NCBI RefSeq assembly: GCF_040712315.1
Contig: NC_134019.1
Location: 37,415,873-37,479,872, forward strand
Source: Castanea sativa
Lineage: Eukaryota; Streptophyta; Magnoliopsida; Fagales; Fagaceae
Direction of reading: 5' to 3'
DNA: 64,000 nucleotides
Both the position numbers and the translations under genes were made by a program. Within the stretch, counting starts at the first letter, position 1, and every line of letters begins with the position of its first letter. Under the pieces are notes generated by a model. It was not told where the DNA came from. It did no database searches and saw only the letters and a program-made list of their open reading frames with translations. Shown here one piece after another: positions 47,834-59,930 of the stretch.

Positions 47834-48063
47834 GGAAAAATATATCTTTTTTTATGAAAAAAAAGGACCTCACATGTGTGATTGTTGACCGGCCTACTTG
47901 AATCCCTAGAACTCGTGGTGTGAGCCACCGTTGGGTATATTAGGACTATTCACGTCATGGCACAAAATTTTTGCAAAGCGCACAACTCGAACCAAATAAT
48001 TCTTGGACATCGGGATCCATACTCTTACTATTGCACCACGCTCGAGGGCAGGAAAAATACATC
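47834..48063 (-). mobile_element. tRNA-derived SINE with 13-bp TSD
   Basis: GGAAAAATATATC (47834-47846) and GGAAAAATACATC (48051-48063) flank 204 bases. The minus strand has an A-box-like GTGGTGCAATAGTAAGAG and a near-consensus B box TTTGGTTCGAGTTG, and ends in an A-rich tail (T run on the plus strand after 47846). It is a second SINE family, distinct from those at 26230 and 42108. Confidence 0.85.
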
Positions 48064-48566
48064 AATAACTTCCCAGAAGCGAACCGTATTATATAATTGA
48101 CAGAGAATTGAAGTATTAAACATAAACATCATGCAACTCCTCTTTTATGTGCAAAAGCAGATTCTTGACCCTATTGTCCACATGTTGGACCCACAACTAG
48201 TAAATAATTTAGTAGCAATTCTTATCCAGAAAATAAAAATAAAATATAAAGGAAAATAAAGCCAAAAGTCCCCATAACGTGCACATTGCATAAAGTATGT
48301 TAAATGTTAAGGGTGCGTTTGAATAAGTTGTTTCAAAATTGTGTTTTGTGTTTAAAATGAACCCTTATAAATTTTTTATAAGGAATTATTGTTGCAAAAT
48401 GGAATTTTGGGTTTTAAAAACACTCTTTAGGCTCTCAAAATCTAACCAAACAAATCTTAAACTTGAATATTTTTAGTTTTCGTAGTATTTGTCCACTTTT
48501 CTTTTTAAGTGATTAGTAATCACATTTATAAAGAAAAGTTTGGGCCTCAATTGCCTTATCTTCTTT

Positions 48567-50748
48567 GTGCCTAGTAGGGATGGCAATTTATATCTGACTT
48601 GCGGATACTTGGCCCGACCCTAATGGGACGGATTTTACCTAGTCAATAAAGAATAGGTTCGGGTCCGTGTTCTTGATAAAACCTGGCCCGAAACAAGCCC
48701 CGAACCCGAACCCAAAAATGACCTGGTTACTCTGAAATTACTAAAACCCCTTATATATATATATAGTTGTAAACCCTAACCCTCATTTTAGCTCACGCCT
48801 CTCATTTCAACTCACGCCTCACCCTAACCCTCAATCTCTTTGTCACTCACTTAGTCACTCAAGAGCACACAGCCACGCACAAGAGCACGCCTCACTCTGT
48901 CACTCACTCTCAATCTCATAGCTCACATAATCACACGGCCTCCATCTCACTCACTGTCAAGCACCACTGCCCAAGCCCCAAGCTCTCTGCCTCTCACCGC
49001 CGGTCCAAGCTCTCTGCACTACTAGTTTCGTCCCTAGTTGTCACCGTCCTCTGTTCTTTTCTTCTCTTCAATTTTTTTTCTTAAGTATTTCATTATCACA
49101 TTCCCTTGTAAATCCAAAAACCAATGAAAACCCATAGTTTTCTTAAGTATTTCATAAAATGTTTTTTTTTTGTTTTTTTGGGATGAGCTCAAATACGATT
49201 ACTATCTAAAATTGCAAATGTAGTTTGGTTTCTTGATGATTTTGTTGCAATTGTGACATCGTAGCAACCATATTTGGAGAGTAGTTCGTTTTTGTTACAT
49301 ACTTGAATTTGTTGAGTGTTTGGTTGGATTTTATTCTTATGTGAATTTGAGTTTGTGTGTGTGCATGTGAGGACTATTTTGGTACTGTCTTTATATTTGT
49401 TAAATAATGGTTCCGCGAGAGAAACCATATGCAGAGTATTTCTTTTTTAAAAAGGGGTGTGAAGGTTAATTGCAATAATAATGTTGAGACATGTATTTTC
49501 AGTTTATGTTCATTGTAACTTAATGTTTTGGAAATAGTTGTGCTCTTCTTCTTTTTGATGGCATGTAAACCAATTAAAATTAATTTGTTATGTTTATGTT
49601 TGTCAAGGTTTTTGGAACAATTGACCACTTTTCTCATTTCCTAAAAGTTCAACTTGTTACTTCTCTCAAAATAATTACAATTAAAAAAAACAAATTAAAC
49701 TTTTCTGTTTATCATGCTTGGACCCATCCATAAAGTGAAAATGTGGGAGCAACCCGTGGGAGGAAGTTTTTGTTTTCAATAGTTTACAAATAAATGAATA
49801 GATATAATTAGGGTAATAAGTTTCTATGTGTATTGGATTGGCTCTTCTTGATTACATATCTTCAAAATTACTATCCTATCTTGAGTCTTCTTATCAAGAA
49901 ATGTGTGTGCTCAGAATTGGTTATGGAGTGAAATCAACGGTTAACAATTGTCTAATTTATATTTGCTAGTTACAATTTGATGAAGTTTATTCCATTTTTT
50001 AATTCATTGTTGTTGTAGGTTCTTCAACTATGTCTGGAGATTGTATACTTCAATCAATTCTTGATGATAGGGAGTCTAATGAAGAGGATGAGAGTTGTGT
50101 CACAGCTGTGGTGGATTAAACATTTTGTATTAATTTAGTAGCCTTTTTAATTTCTTAGACTTGTTGGATTAATTTGTTGGTTTGTAATTATTCTAAACTT
50201 GTGGGATTTATTTTCTAGCTTTTTAATTTCTTGGACTTGTTGGACTTGTGATACTTATTTCTTAGACTTGTTGGATTTATTTTATTTTTATGTTTAGCAG
50301 GTGATTTTACCTATGATTTTGAAAATTCATGATTAAATGGTTATCTTAGCTAGGTGATTTATTGATTTATTATCTTAGTTATGATTTATTGATTTATAGA
50401 TTTATAATTAACAGGTGATTTATTGATTTCTGATATTAGCTATGATTTATTGATTTATAGATTTATAATTAACAGGTGATTTATGATTTTGGCATTTTGG
50501 CCATGTTATATGGCTTGAATCTAGGCAAAAAATCTTAATGAGCTTCAATTCTTTTTTTTTGTTGGGCCTCGATTTGGGCCGCCGCTTGGGCCCAAATCTA
50601 GTTGGGCTAAAAGGGGCCTGGCAGGGCGGGTTTGGGCCCCGTAAAAAAATCCGTTTAATAATCAGGATGGGTCTAGGTTGTGGGTCTGGGCCTACGAGTC
50701 AAGTCCAGGTATGCAAAAACCCGGCCCATTTCCATTCATAGTGCAAAG
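48567..50748. mobile_element. Internally deleted hAT element, about 2.2 kb
   Basis: The ends TAGGGATGGCAATTT (from 48575) and AAATGG-type complement CATTTCCATTCATA (to 50740) are the terminal repeats usual in plant Ac-like hAT elements. Flanks GTGCCTAG and GTGCAAAG agree in 6 of 8 bases. Subterminal GACCC/GGCCCG-rich phrases occur at both ends (48610-48720 and 50570-50725). A short spliced-looking frame at about 50031-50118 (MSGDCILQSILDD and acidic end) could be the last exon of a lost transposase or passenger. Two tandem copies of a 70-80-base ATTTATTGATTTATAG unit lie at 50380-50480. No transposase core is left. Confidence 0.65.
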
Positions 50749-50889
50749 ATGCCTTATACTTTAATTAGTTTTCAACAAATAAGTAAATAACTTTCATCAA
50801 ACAGCTACATCCAAACACAATCTTAGAACAAAAACTGCATTTGATTCTAAGTAAAAATTGGGGTGATTGGACTCCTAGACTTGACTTAA

Positions 50890-51045
50890 AAAAAAAAAAA
50901 ATTATAAAGTTTCAACTTTCAAACCTATAGCGTCAACTTTTGATGATTTTGCTCTTTATCATTAAATCAAGATACCAATCGATTTTTGGTGTAGGCAGTG
51001 ATTAAATTCTAAATCTCTTATTTAACCATCAAAGAAGTAGAACCC
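50890..51045 (-). mobile_element. tRNA-derived SINE (same family as 15845 and 26230), degraded
   Basis: The minus strand shows TTTAACCATC-complement, AATTTAATCAC-type B-box remnant, CACCAAAAATCGATTGGTAT and GATAAAGAGCAAAATCATC in the family order. Boxes are worn, so it is old. Confidence 0.55.
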
Positions 51046-51225
51046 ACTACTCCTAGACTTGCAACATGAATAAGCATTGTGTTAAAAATGTCACTGTTTA
51101 GAATATAAATATAATTTTGCAATTAAGGCCCTTTCGCAGTTCTTACTTCTTATATAAAGACCAAAGGTTACACTACAAAACTACGTGGTGTGGGCTTATA
51201 ATTAGTCCAATACAATGGACGAGCC

Positions 51226-51806
51226 TAAGGCTCCGTTTGGGAGTTCATAAGAGAAGGGAATTGAATGAAATGGAATGATCATAAGGGAATGGAAAGAAAT
51301 GGAATGAAATGTATTTAAGTGAGGGAAATGAATGAAAAATAATGGAATGATATGAAATTAAGTAACCTTAATTGGATGTTTTAAAATAAAGGAATGGAAA
51401 TGAATGAAAATGAATGGAATATAAGTAATCTTGTTTGGGAGTAATATGGAGGAAATAGAATTGAATCATTTTATGACAATATTACTGTTAGACCCCTATT
51501 TTAAAATAAAGGGTTGAATATATAGGGGTATTTTGGGAGTTTTAGTAAAAAATTCATTAAATCTAATTCTATTCCCTCTCATTTCTCCCAATTTCGAGGG
51601 GAATGAAAATTTGAGGTTTTAAGGGAATAGAGAGGAATTAGTGTTCCTTCCTACCCATGCAATTCGCTCCCACTTAAACTCCTAAACAAGGGAATGAATT
51701 TTTCATTCCCTTCATTAAAACTCTCAAACAAGGGAAGGAAAGAATATTCTAAAATTATTCTTTTTATTCCATTCCATTCCATTCTCTCCTCCCAAACAAG
51801 GCCTAA
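51226..51806. mobile_element. Tourist-like (PIF/Harbinger) MITE, 575 bp
   Basis: TAA flanks the element on both sides (51226-51228 and 51804-51806). It starts GGCTCCGTTTGGGAG and ends CTCCCAAACAAGGCC, inverted repeats with few mismatches. The interior is made of GAATGGAAT-type phrases and has no frame. A TAA target duplication with GGC/GCC ends matches PIF/Harbinger MITEs. The related, more rearranged block is 39255-40370. Confidence 0.8.
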
Positions 51807-52304
51807 AAGAGTGTTATTATATTATTATACCTTATAAAAAAACATAGAGCACATAGGCCCAATTCATGGCAGAACATAGAGCCTCAGTATTATGTGTTTT
51901 TTTTTTTGGGTTGATAAAGAGCCCATTATGTTATGGCCCAACTCGAGAGGAACGTTCCCTTGCATGCAAATTCTGCAAAGCAGTAAGAGTTTTAGCTGCG
52001 TTTGGTATAGGAGTTTAAACACATGTTTTTAGTTTTTAAACAATATTAAACACATTTTTACATATTTTTTCACCAATACATATTTCCAAAAAATACAAAC
52101 AACATTATCAAACTTTTAATAATTCTTCTAGGTTTGATTGATGCTTTTTAAACACTAAGGGTTTGTTTGAGATTTGCTTATTTTTGTAGAAATGGAGTAT
52201 TTAACTTCCTGTTTGAGTCTAGATTTTGACTCGTGCATTGGCATTGGGCAAGTGCCAGTGTCGTAGTCTAAGGTAGTGCTTAGACCCTAGAGGCCTGGCC
52301 CTAA

Positions 52305-53095
52305 GAGCAACCGCACCAGTTTGTGCAAATTTTCTGTCTATTTTGCAAGAAAAAACCTACTTTTTCTATTTTACACATCCATTTTTACAAAACACCTACA
52401 TTAGTTTATCTATTCTACACATTTATTTAATAAAATATTCATTTTTTTTACATTTTTTATTATTTCCTTCTCTCTCCGCTCTGGAACCCTCTCACAGACC
52501 CAACACAAACCCAAAATCACCTACACCCAGCCACTAGCCACCATCAACGATCAAATAGAACAAACCCCAGATGGAATTACAAAGAGAAAAAACCAAATAC
52601 TCCATCGGAATTCACCGGCGTTCATTACTCTGGTGAACAAACCCCACCGGCATTCATAACTCCCAAATGGAACAAACCCCAGATGGAACAAACCCCACCG
52701 ATGGTCATTACTTTGTCGAATCAAAGCATAAACCCGTTGGCGTTCATTACTCCGTCGGAACAAACCCCACCGTCTTCTCCGTCAATGATTCTCCTTTTAT
52801 TCGAGACCGATGCCCTGAGCAACAAGATTGACAATCAAACCCATTGATCAACCCCATTCAACCCGAATGGAAGCTAGAGGAAGAGAGAGAGGAAGAAACC
52901 CGATCAGACAACAAGAAACCCGACCAAACCCGATCAAACAACGATCAACAGAAGCTAGAGGAAGAAAGATTTATGAGATGATAGAAAGAGAGAGCTGTGA
53001 GCCTGGGAGAGTTGAGAGGAGAGAGAAATAAATACTAAAATAATAGATAGACGAACTACAGTAATCATGTATATATACACGGTTACTATAGCTAA
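52305..53095. repeat. Non-coding repeat related to 4935-5555
   Basis: It begins GAGCAACCGCACCAGTTTGT and shares CTATTTTGCAAG-, TTTTTACAAAAC- and TTTATCTATTCTACAC-type phrases with the left-hand repeat. The centre (52560-52760) repeats a proline/arginine-poor phrase, GGAACAAACCCCACCG or variants, several times. Frames here reflect that repetition. Likely a MITE or Mutator-derived element. Confidence 0.4.
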
Positions 53096-53605
53096 TGGTA
53101 TTTTCTTCCAGAGCCTTTTTGGCATTACCTGATTAAGTCTAGAATTACTGAACCTAATTTACAAGCTGTGGACAGCTTCCATGGTCTCTCCTTTTTTTTT
53201 GAATTTAGAATGTAATATTTTGGAGGTCTTGCAGACCTATTTGTACCATTTCCACTTTTTGTTTTTGGGGGATGTGGGGGGGAGGGGGGGTGTTTGTTTT
53301 GTTTTAAAAAAGCTACCGATCATAGTTCTTTGACTCTTTTACATCTAAAACAGATGCAATAGTAAATAACCCTATAATACCAAATCTGCTTGCTGTCAAT
53401 TAATTTTCATGGCTCCACTTTGTTCTCCACTTGTGCCTAATAATCATGCTTTTAAATATTTGAGAAAGGGGCACATAATGGTACTGAAATATTCCGTTTT
53501 AGTAACCAATCTGAAATGGAATTCAAAACTTTGATTTTAACATTATTTCAAAGAGAAAAAAAAAAAAAAAAAAAAAAAAATAAAACATATGGGCCATTTT
53601 GTTTC

Positions 53606-54230
53606 ACATTTGTTTTGAAGGAATCTGGCATTGGTACGGATGAGGTTGGCAAATTAATTGTGTTTAAGCCATAACTGATTGGCTGTAGCATTGAGGAAAA
53701 ATTGAAGCCTCTTGTTGAGTATCTGTACTATCATGGGATTTCCCGAGATGGTATGAAGAGAATACTTATGAGTGAACCAATAGTTTTCTGTTTAGATTTG
53801 GAGACTGCAATTGTGTGAAAGGTTTGCCATTGCTGGTTATGCTGTGATGTGCTTGGACCTTGTTCTGAATGCTTTTTTTTTTTTTTTCTGAGATTCTACA
53901 AGCTAGTTGAATTCTTTTGTTTGAGTTTTCCTCTTACTAATTTTGGTCTCAGTCCTTAAGTTCTCTGCCCTATTTTCAATTTCCCATAATGATTCTTGAA
54001 TTATATGCATATTGAATTCTTTGAACATGAATCAGAAATATGTCAAACTATGCCATTTTTGGTGTTGTGCCTTGTTTTGACAATTCTTAATTCATTTTTC
54101 TTTCATGTAAAGGTACGGTTTTTTCAGGACATTGACATTCAAGATGATGCCATTGGCAACATGCTTGTAAAGTTTCCTTCATTACTAACATGCAGCCCCT
54201 ACAAGAAGATCTGGCCAGTGGTTTGTCATT
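53606..54230 (+). pseudogene. mTERF-family protein, unprocessed pseudogene fragment
   Basis: Two exon pieces encode consecutive mTERF repeats. The first (about 53620-53822) reads GIGTDEVGKLIVFKP, stop, LIGCSIEEKLKPLVEYLYYH, then GISRDGMKRILMSEPIVFCL and another stop before a donor-like AAG/GTTTGC. The second (about 54114-54220) reads VRFFQDIDIQDDAIGNMLVK and FPSLLTCSPYKKIWPVV. mTERF proteins bind nucleic acid in chloroplasts or mitochondria and act in transcription and RNA processing. The order and spacing match part of one intact plant mTERF protein, with an intron kept, so this is not a retrocopy. Two in-frame stops and lack of the other exons make it a pseudogene. Confidence 0.8.
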
Positions 54231-55054
54231 TTCTTATCTCCTTTCCCTCAGCGTGGGCACCTTAGTTGCATGTTTATCTGTTTGTCATTTCCTTAGTGGC
54301 TCCCCACTTCACACCCACACCAAAAACAATTTTTTATAATATGTGGAGCGTTTGTAACTAGCAAAATGGTGATTTGTGTGAGTTGTGGGTGATGATTAAC
54401 GTTGTCGTAGTCTGTATCATTGATAGTGGATATTTTTGGTTGGTATTGCCCGTGGATGTAGGCATGGAATTTGTCGAAACAAATTAAATATTATTGCCTC
54501 TTGTGGATATTTTATTTTCTTATTTATGTGAATGCGCTTTCACTAGTCCCAAATCACAACAATTAATGTTAAGAGCTTCCGCTTTTGAACAACAGTTAAA
54601 ACATGTTTGAATGCATCATGATACTTAATGTTTAATGCGGAACGTCAGATGCTGTAAGATGCATCATTACATGTGAAAAAAAAAAAATTATTTGAACATA
54701 ATTTTGAAAAGCCTTTATAAACAAGACCTGATATATATTCTTTAGTAGTGTTATAAACAATGGGTCACGCTTAAAATGCTCCTATGAAATTATTCTTGGA
54801 CAGAGTATTGAACTTTGGGTACTAAATTTGCATATTGGCAATGAGATGTACCTTTCTCCTTCCATTAGAACGGAATAAACGGTGGGGTGGTGGGTTCAAG
54901 AAGAACTAGGGCAGGAAATTTACGGATAAAAAAAACAGAGGAAGTATTATATTTGCATTCTGGTTTGTTCCTTTTAATTTTATACTAATTATTGCATCTC
55001 AATACTACGAAGGTCCAATTTCACCATGCACTCTTGTTTCTGTTTCACTTACAG

Positions 55055-56737
55055 CTTCTGGAACCTTGACGCCCTGTTCCTGCCGCGACAACAACCTGCC
55101 TGTGATTTGTATGATGCAATCTACCTGAGAGGCTTGTCTGACTTGATTAGCTGAACTGTTCTGTCTGGTTTTCTTCTGATATTCATTTGTCATTCATGTA
55201 TAGCTCCTTCCACTACAAAGGAACTGCCTGAAGGTTATGTTGAGCGGGTGAAGCATGTACAAGAGCTAGCTAGGGTGTAATACTGGGGTTATATGTTTGT
55301 TGTTCTGAGTTCTCTTCCCTTTTATTTTTTATTTTTGTCTCTAAACAATTCTCATCTGATATTGGGGGAGAGAGAGGAACTTTTCTTATTATTTATGTTT
55401 TGAATATATTTCCTTTATTTACACTGCCTTATGCTGTATTTGTTTCAAGGAAAATTAAAAGAGAAGATAAATTCTGCAAAATCTTTACTTTTTATGTGTG
55501 TTGTTGATGGAATTTCCTGCAAATCTTAAAAAACAAGGTCCTATATACTAGGTTTCCTGGATTTTTTTACGAAGTACAATTTTACGTAAACAAAAATGAC
55601 AAATAGGACCCTTTTGGGTTTTTAATGTGACTTGAGGCACTAAATGGAGGAAAAATCATAACTTAGAAAATTTTATTTTTTTTATCTTATAAATAAGAAG
55701 AGTCTATATTGTCTCATACTTGAAATTCCCTTGCTGTAAGTTTTCTTCTCTCTCTCCCAAAATGCCATAGCAATTTCCCTAATAAGGCTTTATTGAAGAT
55801 AATTAGTTTTCTTATTCATAAACCACTATTGGCCGTAGGCACACACACTTTATCACAACCTACCAAATGTGACTTGGACTCTCCCCCTATACCTCCCCAA
55901 ATATAGTCCATTTGCATCTTCTCAATCTTGTTAGTCACATGAGTAGAAATGGTGAAATGCGATAAATAATAGATAGAAAGACTTGATAATGGGCTCTTAA
56001 ACAATGTCAATTTAGAACCTTTTGAAAAATATAGCTTCTTTCACCCTACGAGTTTTCTCTTAATTTTCTCCAAAATAAGATTTCAAATAGAAGTGGACTG
56101 AGAATATCAATGCCGTTAATTATTCAATGGAATCCAAGCAAACTAGCAAGTTGGGAAAAAAAAAAAAGAGATTTTTTTCTAGAAATATTCTAGGTGGAGA
56201 TTTTCAATAATGAAATTATTTCTGGCAAAACAACACATCTGTAATGCAGTCATACTTCTGAAACAAAACCTTACTGGCAGTTGTAATTAATTACGAATGT
56301 GAAAGTATCACACCTAGAGCCTTGCTTTCTTTTATCTCCTGTAATCTACTTCCTATTTCGTTTGTTAATATTTGAGAGTTGAGATTTTGACATTGTAAAG
56401 CTGATATGAGTATGTTCAGTTAAATAAATTCCAACAAACACCTTTGTGTGTTTTGTTATCTTTTTATTTTTTATTTTTATTTAATTTTTTCCCCTTACCC
56501 TAAAATGTGTCTATAATTTGGAATTGTAGTCATTTGATATTACCCGGAAGAATTTTGGCTGCATTTGACATAGCCCTCATTTTCTTCTTTTATGTTTTGT
56601 CTTTTTTGTAATAATTTTTCTTTATTGATTATGTATGTAGAAACCATTCAATCCCAAAAGATACTACTCTATAGACCGCGTTTTCAGAAATGAAGTGGTA
56701 GATCGAACTCATCTTGCAGAGTTCCACCAGATGGAGG
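55055..56737 (+). pseudogene. Cytosolic phenylalanine-tRNA ligase alpha subunit, unprocessed pseudogene fragment
   Basis: Three exon-like pieces match the catalytic subunit in order. Piece one (55055 to about 55128) follows TTACAG and reads FWNLDALFLPRQQPACD, the decayed form of the motif-rich FDALFQPQQHPARD region. Piece two (55204 to about 55265) reads APSTTKELPEGYVERVKHVQ. Piece three (56641-56737) follows GTAG and reads [18 protein letters not shown], then [15 protein letters not shown], with a phase-1 end at GAGG/GTTCTG. Several family-invariant residues are lost and the exon between pieces two and three is missing or unrecognisable. A LINE fragment lies antisense in that gap. Introns are kept, so it came by DNA duplication. 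Confidence 0.8.
55700..56045 (-). mobile_element. LINE (L1-type) reverse-transcriptase 3' fragment
   Basis: The minus strand encodes the C-terminal part of a plant L1-type ORF2: TLFKSPLSSLSIYYLSHFTI, KIEKMQMDYIWGGIGGE, SHLVGCDKVCVPTANSGL, stop, then IRKLIIFNKALLGKLLWHFG. Such phrases are characteristic of the region between the reverse transcriptase and the terminal zinc-binding domain. It is a short broken fragment in the intron gap of the neighbouring pseudogene. Confidence 0.8.
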
Positions 56738-56769
56738 GTTCTGACAAGCAGGCAAATATGTGATGAGGT

Positions 56770-58265
56770 AGCTTATCAAATTAATAATTGAACAAGTGCT
56801 GGGGTTTGGTCTAGGGATTTCTTAGCTGTTCATTAGGGCTGTAGTTCCTTTTGTTTTGGGTCAGTTCTATATAATACTACAAGACTATATTGAGAATTTG
56901 AAGCATTTGTGCCAGATGTATGACCATCCTTGATCCTTAAATTGTTTTATTGACCCATGTCTGATCCTGGCCAAACCCTCTTGTTTCCATTTTCAGGACA
57001 GACTGGGTCTTTGTCTCTGTTACCTTGCAAAGAGGCATACTATTATTTTCAGCTTAGGTCTAGTATCTACCCAACCTAACTGAGCTCAAGTCAGCTTTTC
57101 TATTAACGTGAATGAAACTTGACTTTATTACTGTAATAGATTTAGATGAGCGGCCTGTGTAAAGCATCAGGGCTAGCTTTGATTAGATTAATTTCAATAT
57201 TTTCACAATTTTACTACAACTAATCCTCCATTTTCTTATGCCTATTATAACATCTTTGTGCTTCAATGATGCTCCTCCATGCATAAAGGCCATATTACCC
57301 ATTTTAGTACCTTACCTCGAGGAATTTGAATTGTAGGAAATGTGTATTATGCATGAGTCGCCGTTCTTATTTTGTTATCAACGCAAGATTGAAGGCCGAT
57401 AGGTCTTGGAATTTCATGCCTCTTCAGAATCCAGACGATCCCAACTAATCTAATGCGGTTTTTTCTGTTTTGTTTGTTTTACCCCACTAAGAATTCATGA
57501 TATTGGATTTTAGCTTTTAGCTAAGAGCTTGAAAACACTCACACTGCATGTTGCAAATTACTTGTGTCACTACTTTAACGAGAATTTCTCATCCCGCCAG
57601 TATGAAATTTTTTTTTCTTTCCATATAAACTTAGATTTATTTTTTATGTTTTCCATATTATCCTCCACTTGATCCCCCGAAAGGTTCAGTTTCTTTGATT
57701 TCTCAATGAGAAAAGAAGTCCTTAGTTTGATCGCTTGAACTTTAGAAGTGATTCCCCTATTTGCTCCTGAACCTCATTCCTTTTGTTTTTGGTGAAGAAC
57801 ATGGCGGTTTTGTCCTTGTTTATCTTTTGGCCCAATGCTTCTTCAGACTCTTGTAGAATTTTTTTGGTTCCATTGTTGCTTAACTAATTATCATTTGCGG
57901 AAAAACAAAAATTGTATGATGCTTGGGATTTTAAAAACTCGTTGGATGCTCTTGTCCATTATTGTCGTCCATGGACACTTTTCTCAATTAGTGTCCTCCT
58001 TGTAATAAGAGGAGAGTAGTAGGGTAGTAATCGAGTTGAACTAAGCATAGTTTTGACATTTTGGTCTTGAATTGAGTCGAACTAAAATATTGACGTTTTC
58101 ATACGAGAATTCAGCCCTTATAAAAGAAATGGGAAATTTAGTTTCATATGGGCATTGGAACAAACACGCGCATTAATTGGAACTTCCATGTAGGCTTTAA
58201 TAATATCAAATTGTAGAATAAGTTAACTTCCATGTACCTTAGGGTCTAATTTTACATGATATCTT
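56770..58265. other. No gene recognised
   Basis: About 1.5 kb of ordinary AT-rich DNA after the pseudogene. Short frames only; possible further decayed intron or 3' sequence of the tRNA ligase copy. I see no RNA gene or clear transposon end. Confidence 0.4.
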
Positions 58266-58269
58266 ATTG

Positions 58270-59275
58270 AGATCACGGTTTTCAGATCCGGACCGTTCAA
58301 AAAACCGTAAAAGGGAGAGGTTCAAGATTTTAAAGGTTTAACCGAGATTCAACCAAGGTTGAACCGTAATGACGTCATAATTAATTTAATTATTAAATAA
58401 AATAAATATAATGATATTAAATTTGTAAATATTAGTAAATTTGACTAAAATATCTTTAAAATTGAAACAAACTTTCAAATGAAAGATTATTACTTATTCT
58501 TATTATACCTAAATGATATAAATTAATGAATTACCTATAATGTTTTTTTTTAAATCCAAATAAGAGTAGAGATTATGAGATTTAAAAATATAAATAAAAA
58601 GAAGGAAAAAAAAGAGTAAAAACTCAGGACTTTTAGTAAATAAAGTAGTACTATTAGTGTACTAGTACAATGGGTAATTGATGTTCATAAAAAAAAAAAA
58701 ACCATGGGGTATTTGACTATTTGCATTTTTCAAAACCTGGGAAGAGGGTTCATTTTCAATTTTAATCTCAATATTACATTCTGACTCCCACCCACCCACG
58801 TCACTTCAGATTTATCTCTTCACATTATTACTTTCCTTTTGGGTTGCTTTACTTCATTTACACAGTTTCCCAGCACCAGCTTTTACTCGCATCTCCTTCT
58901 TCCTTCTTACGTTTGCGACTCATCTCATCTTCTTCTTTTTTTCTTTTTTTTAAAAAAATCTCACCGTACCATCGGTGCTTCTTATATTTTTTGCTTCATT
59001 TTCGGATCTTCTTCACCATTCTTTTTTTTTTTTTTTTTTTTTTTTCTCACTTCAAATCCATGCCAAAATTTCAAATCGAAAAGCAAATTTCTTCAGACAT
59101 ACGATTGAACCGACTTCCGGTTTGACCGGTTTTTCAGGTTAGACCTCGGTTCAAGCAGTTCTCTCATATTGTTTACATGCCCGGTTCTTGTATATAAAAA
59201 CCCGTTTTCATGAACGGTTCATAGTTAACCCAATCGAACCATATGGTCTGGGTTAAAAAACCATGATCAAGATTT
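58270..59275. mobile_element. Element with inverted ATCAyGGTTTT ends, probable non-autonomous Mutator-like
   Basis: The left end GATCACGGTTTTCAGATCCG and the right end GGGTTAAAAAACCATGATC are inverted partners, and subterminal AACCG/CGGTT phrases are abundant at both ends (58290-58370 and 59105-59240). The interior has two long T tracts and low-complexity frames. I could not settle a target-site duplication. Confidence 0.5.
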
Positions 59276-59930
59276 GTATCCAAATCGGGACAAGAACCAT
59301 TTCAAAATTGGGGATAAGAATTGTTTCAAAATTGGGGAAGATGAGTCGCTCGAACCAGAAGTACCTGAGTTGTGGTTGAGATTATCGGTGAGATGGCCAA
59401 CCTTTAGCAAACTCCATAATGAAGTAGATATGGAAACCTCGTGCTGATAAAAAGGCGGTTCATCTTGTGCTTGACAATCAAATGATGGTGAAAGGGGGAG
59501 TAATGGATGGGGAGCGATTGAGATGAAGGGAGAAGAAGAGAGCAAGCAATGCGAGGGAAATCTAGGATCTGGCTGCATAAAAAAGAAAACCTAATTAGTC
59601 AGTAATAAGTTTTCATCTAGAATATTAATGGACGGTCCAAATTAAAGCAAGTGGTGTTTCAAATTATAAAAATCGAATCGTTCAAAGAATTGAGGAAGAG
59701 AGACATTTAAGGTTTTTGAGATCGAATCATGAAAACATTATAATAATAATTTAATTATTAAATAAAATACAAAAAAGGAACAATTTTGTAAAAATTGAGA
59801 AATCTTGGATTTATAAATGTAAAGAAATTACTTTTTTAAGAAGAAAATATAAGGAAATTAAAATGTAAATTAAATGTAATTTTGAATATATATATATATA
59901 TATATATTTAAAAGAAAAAAAAAGATCTAC
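59267..59930. other. Unassigned stretch with a 103-codon minus-strand frame
   Basis: A minus-strand frame (59578-59267) is Ser/Pro-rich with a repeated ILKQFLSPILKWFLS phrase. I recognise no domain. It ends against the inverted-repeat element and has no convincing splice partner. The remainder is AT-rich. Confidence 0.3.

Noticed and set aside
58839..59125. Two overlapping plus-strand ORFs rich in Phe and Ser
   Set aside because: They are produced by T tracts inside an inverted-repeat element and have no protein character.
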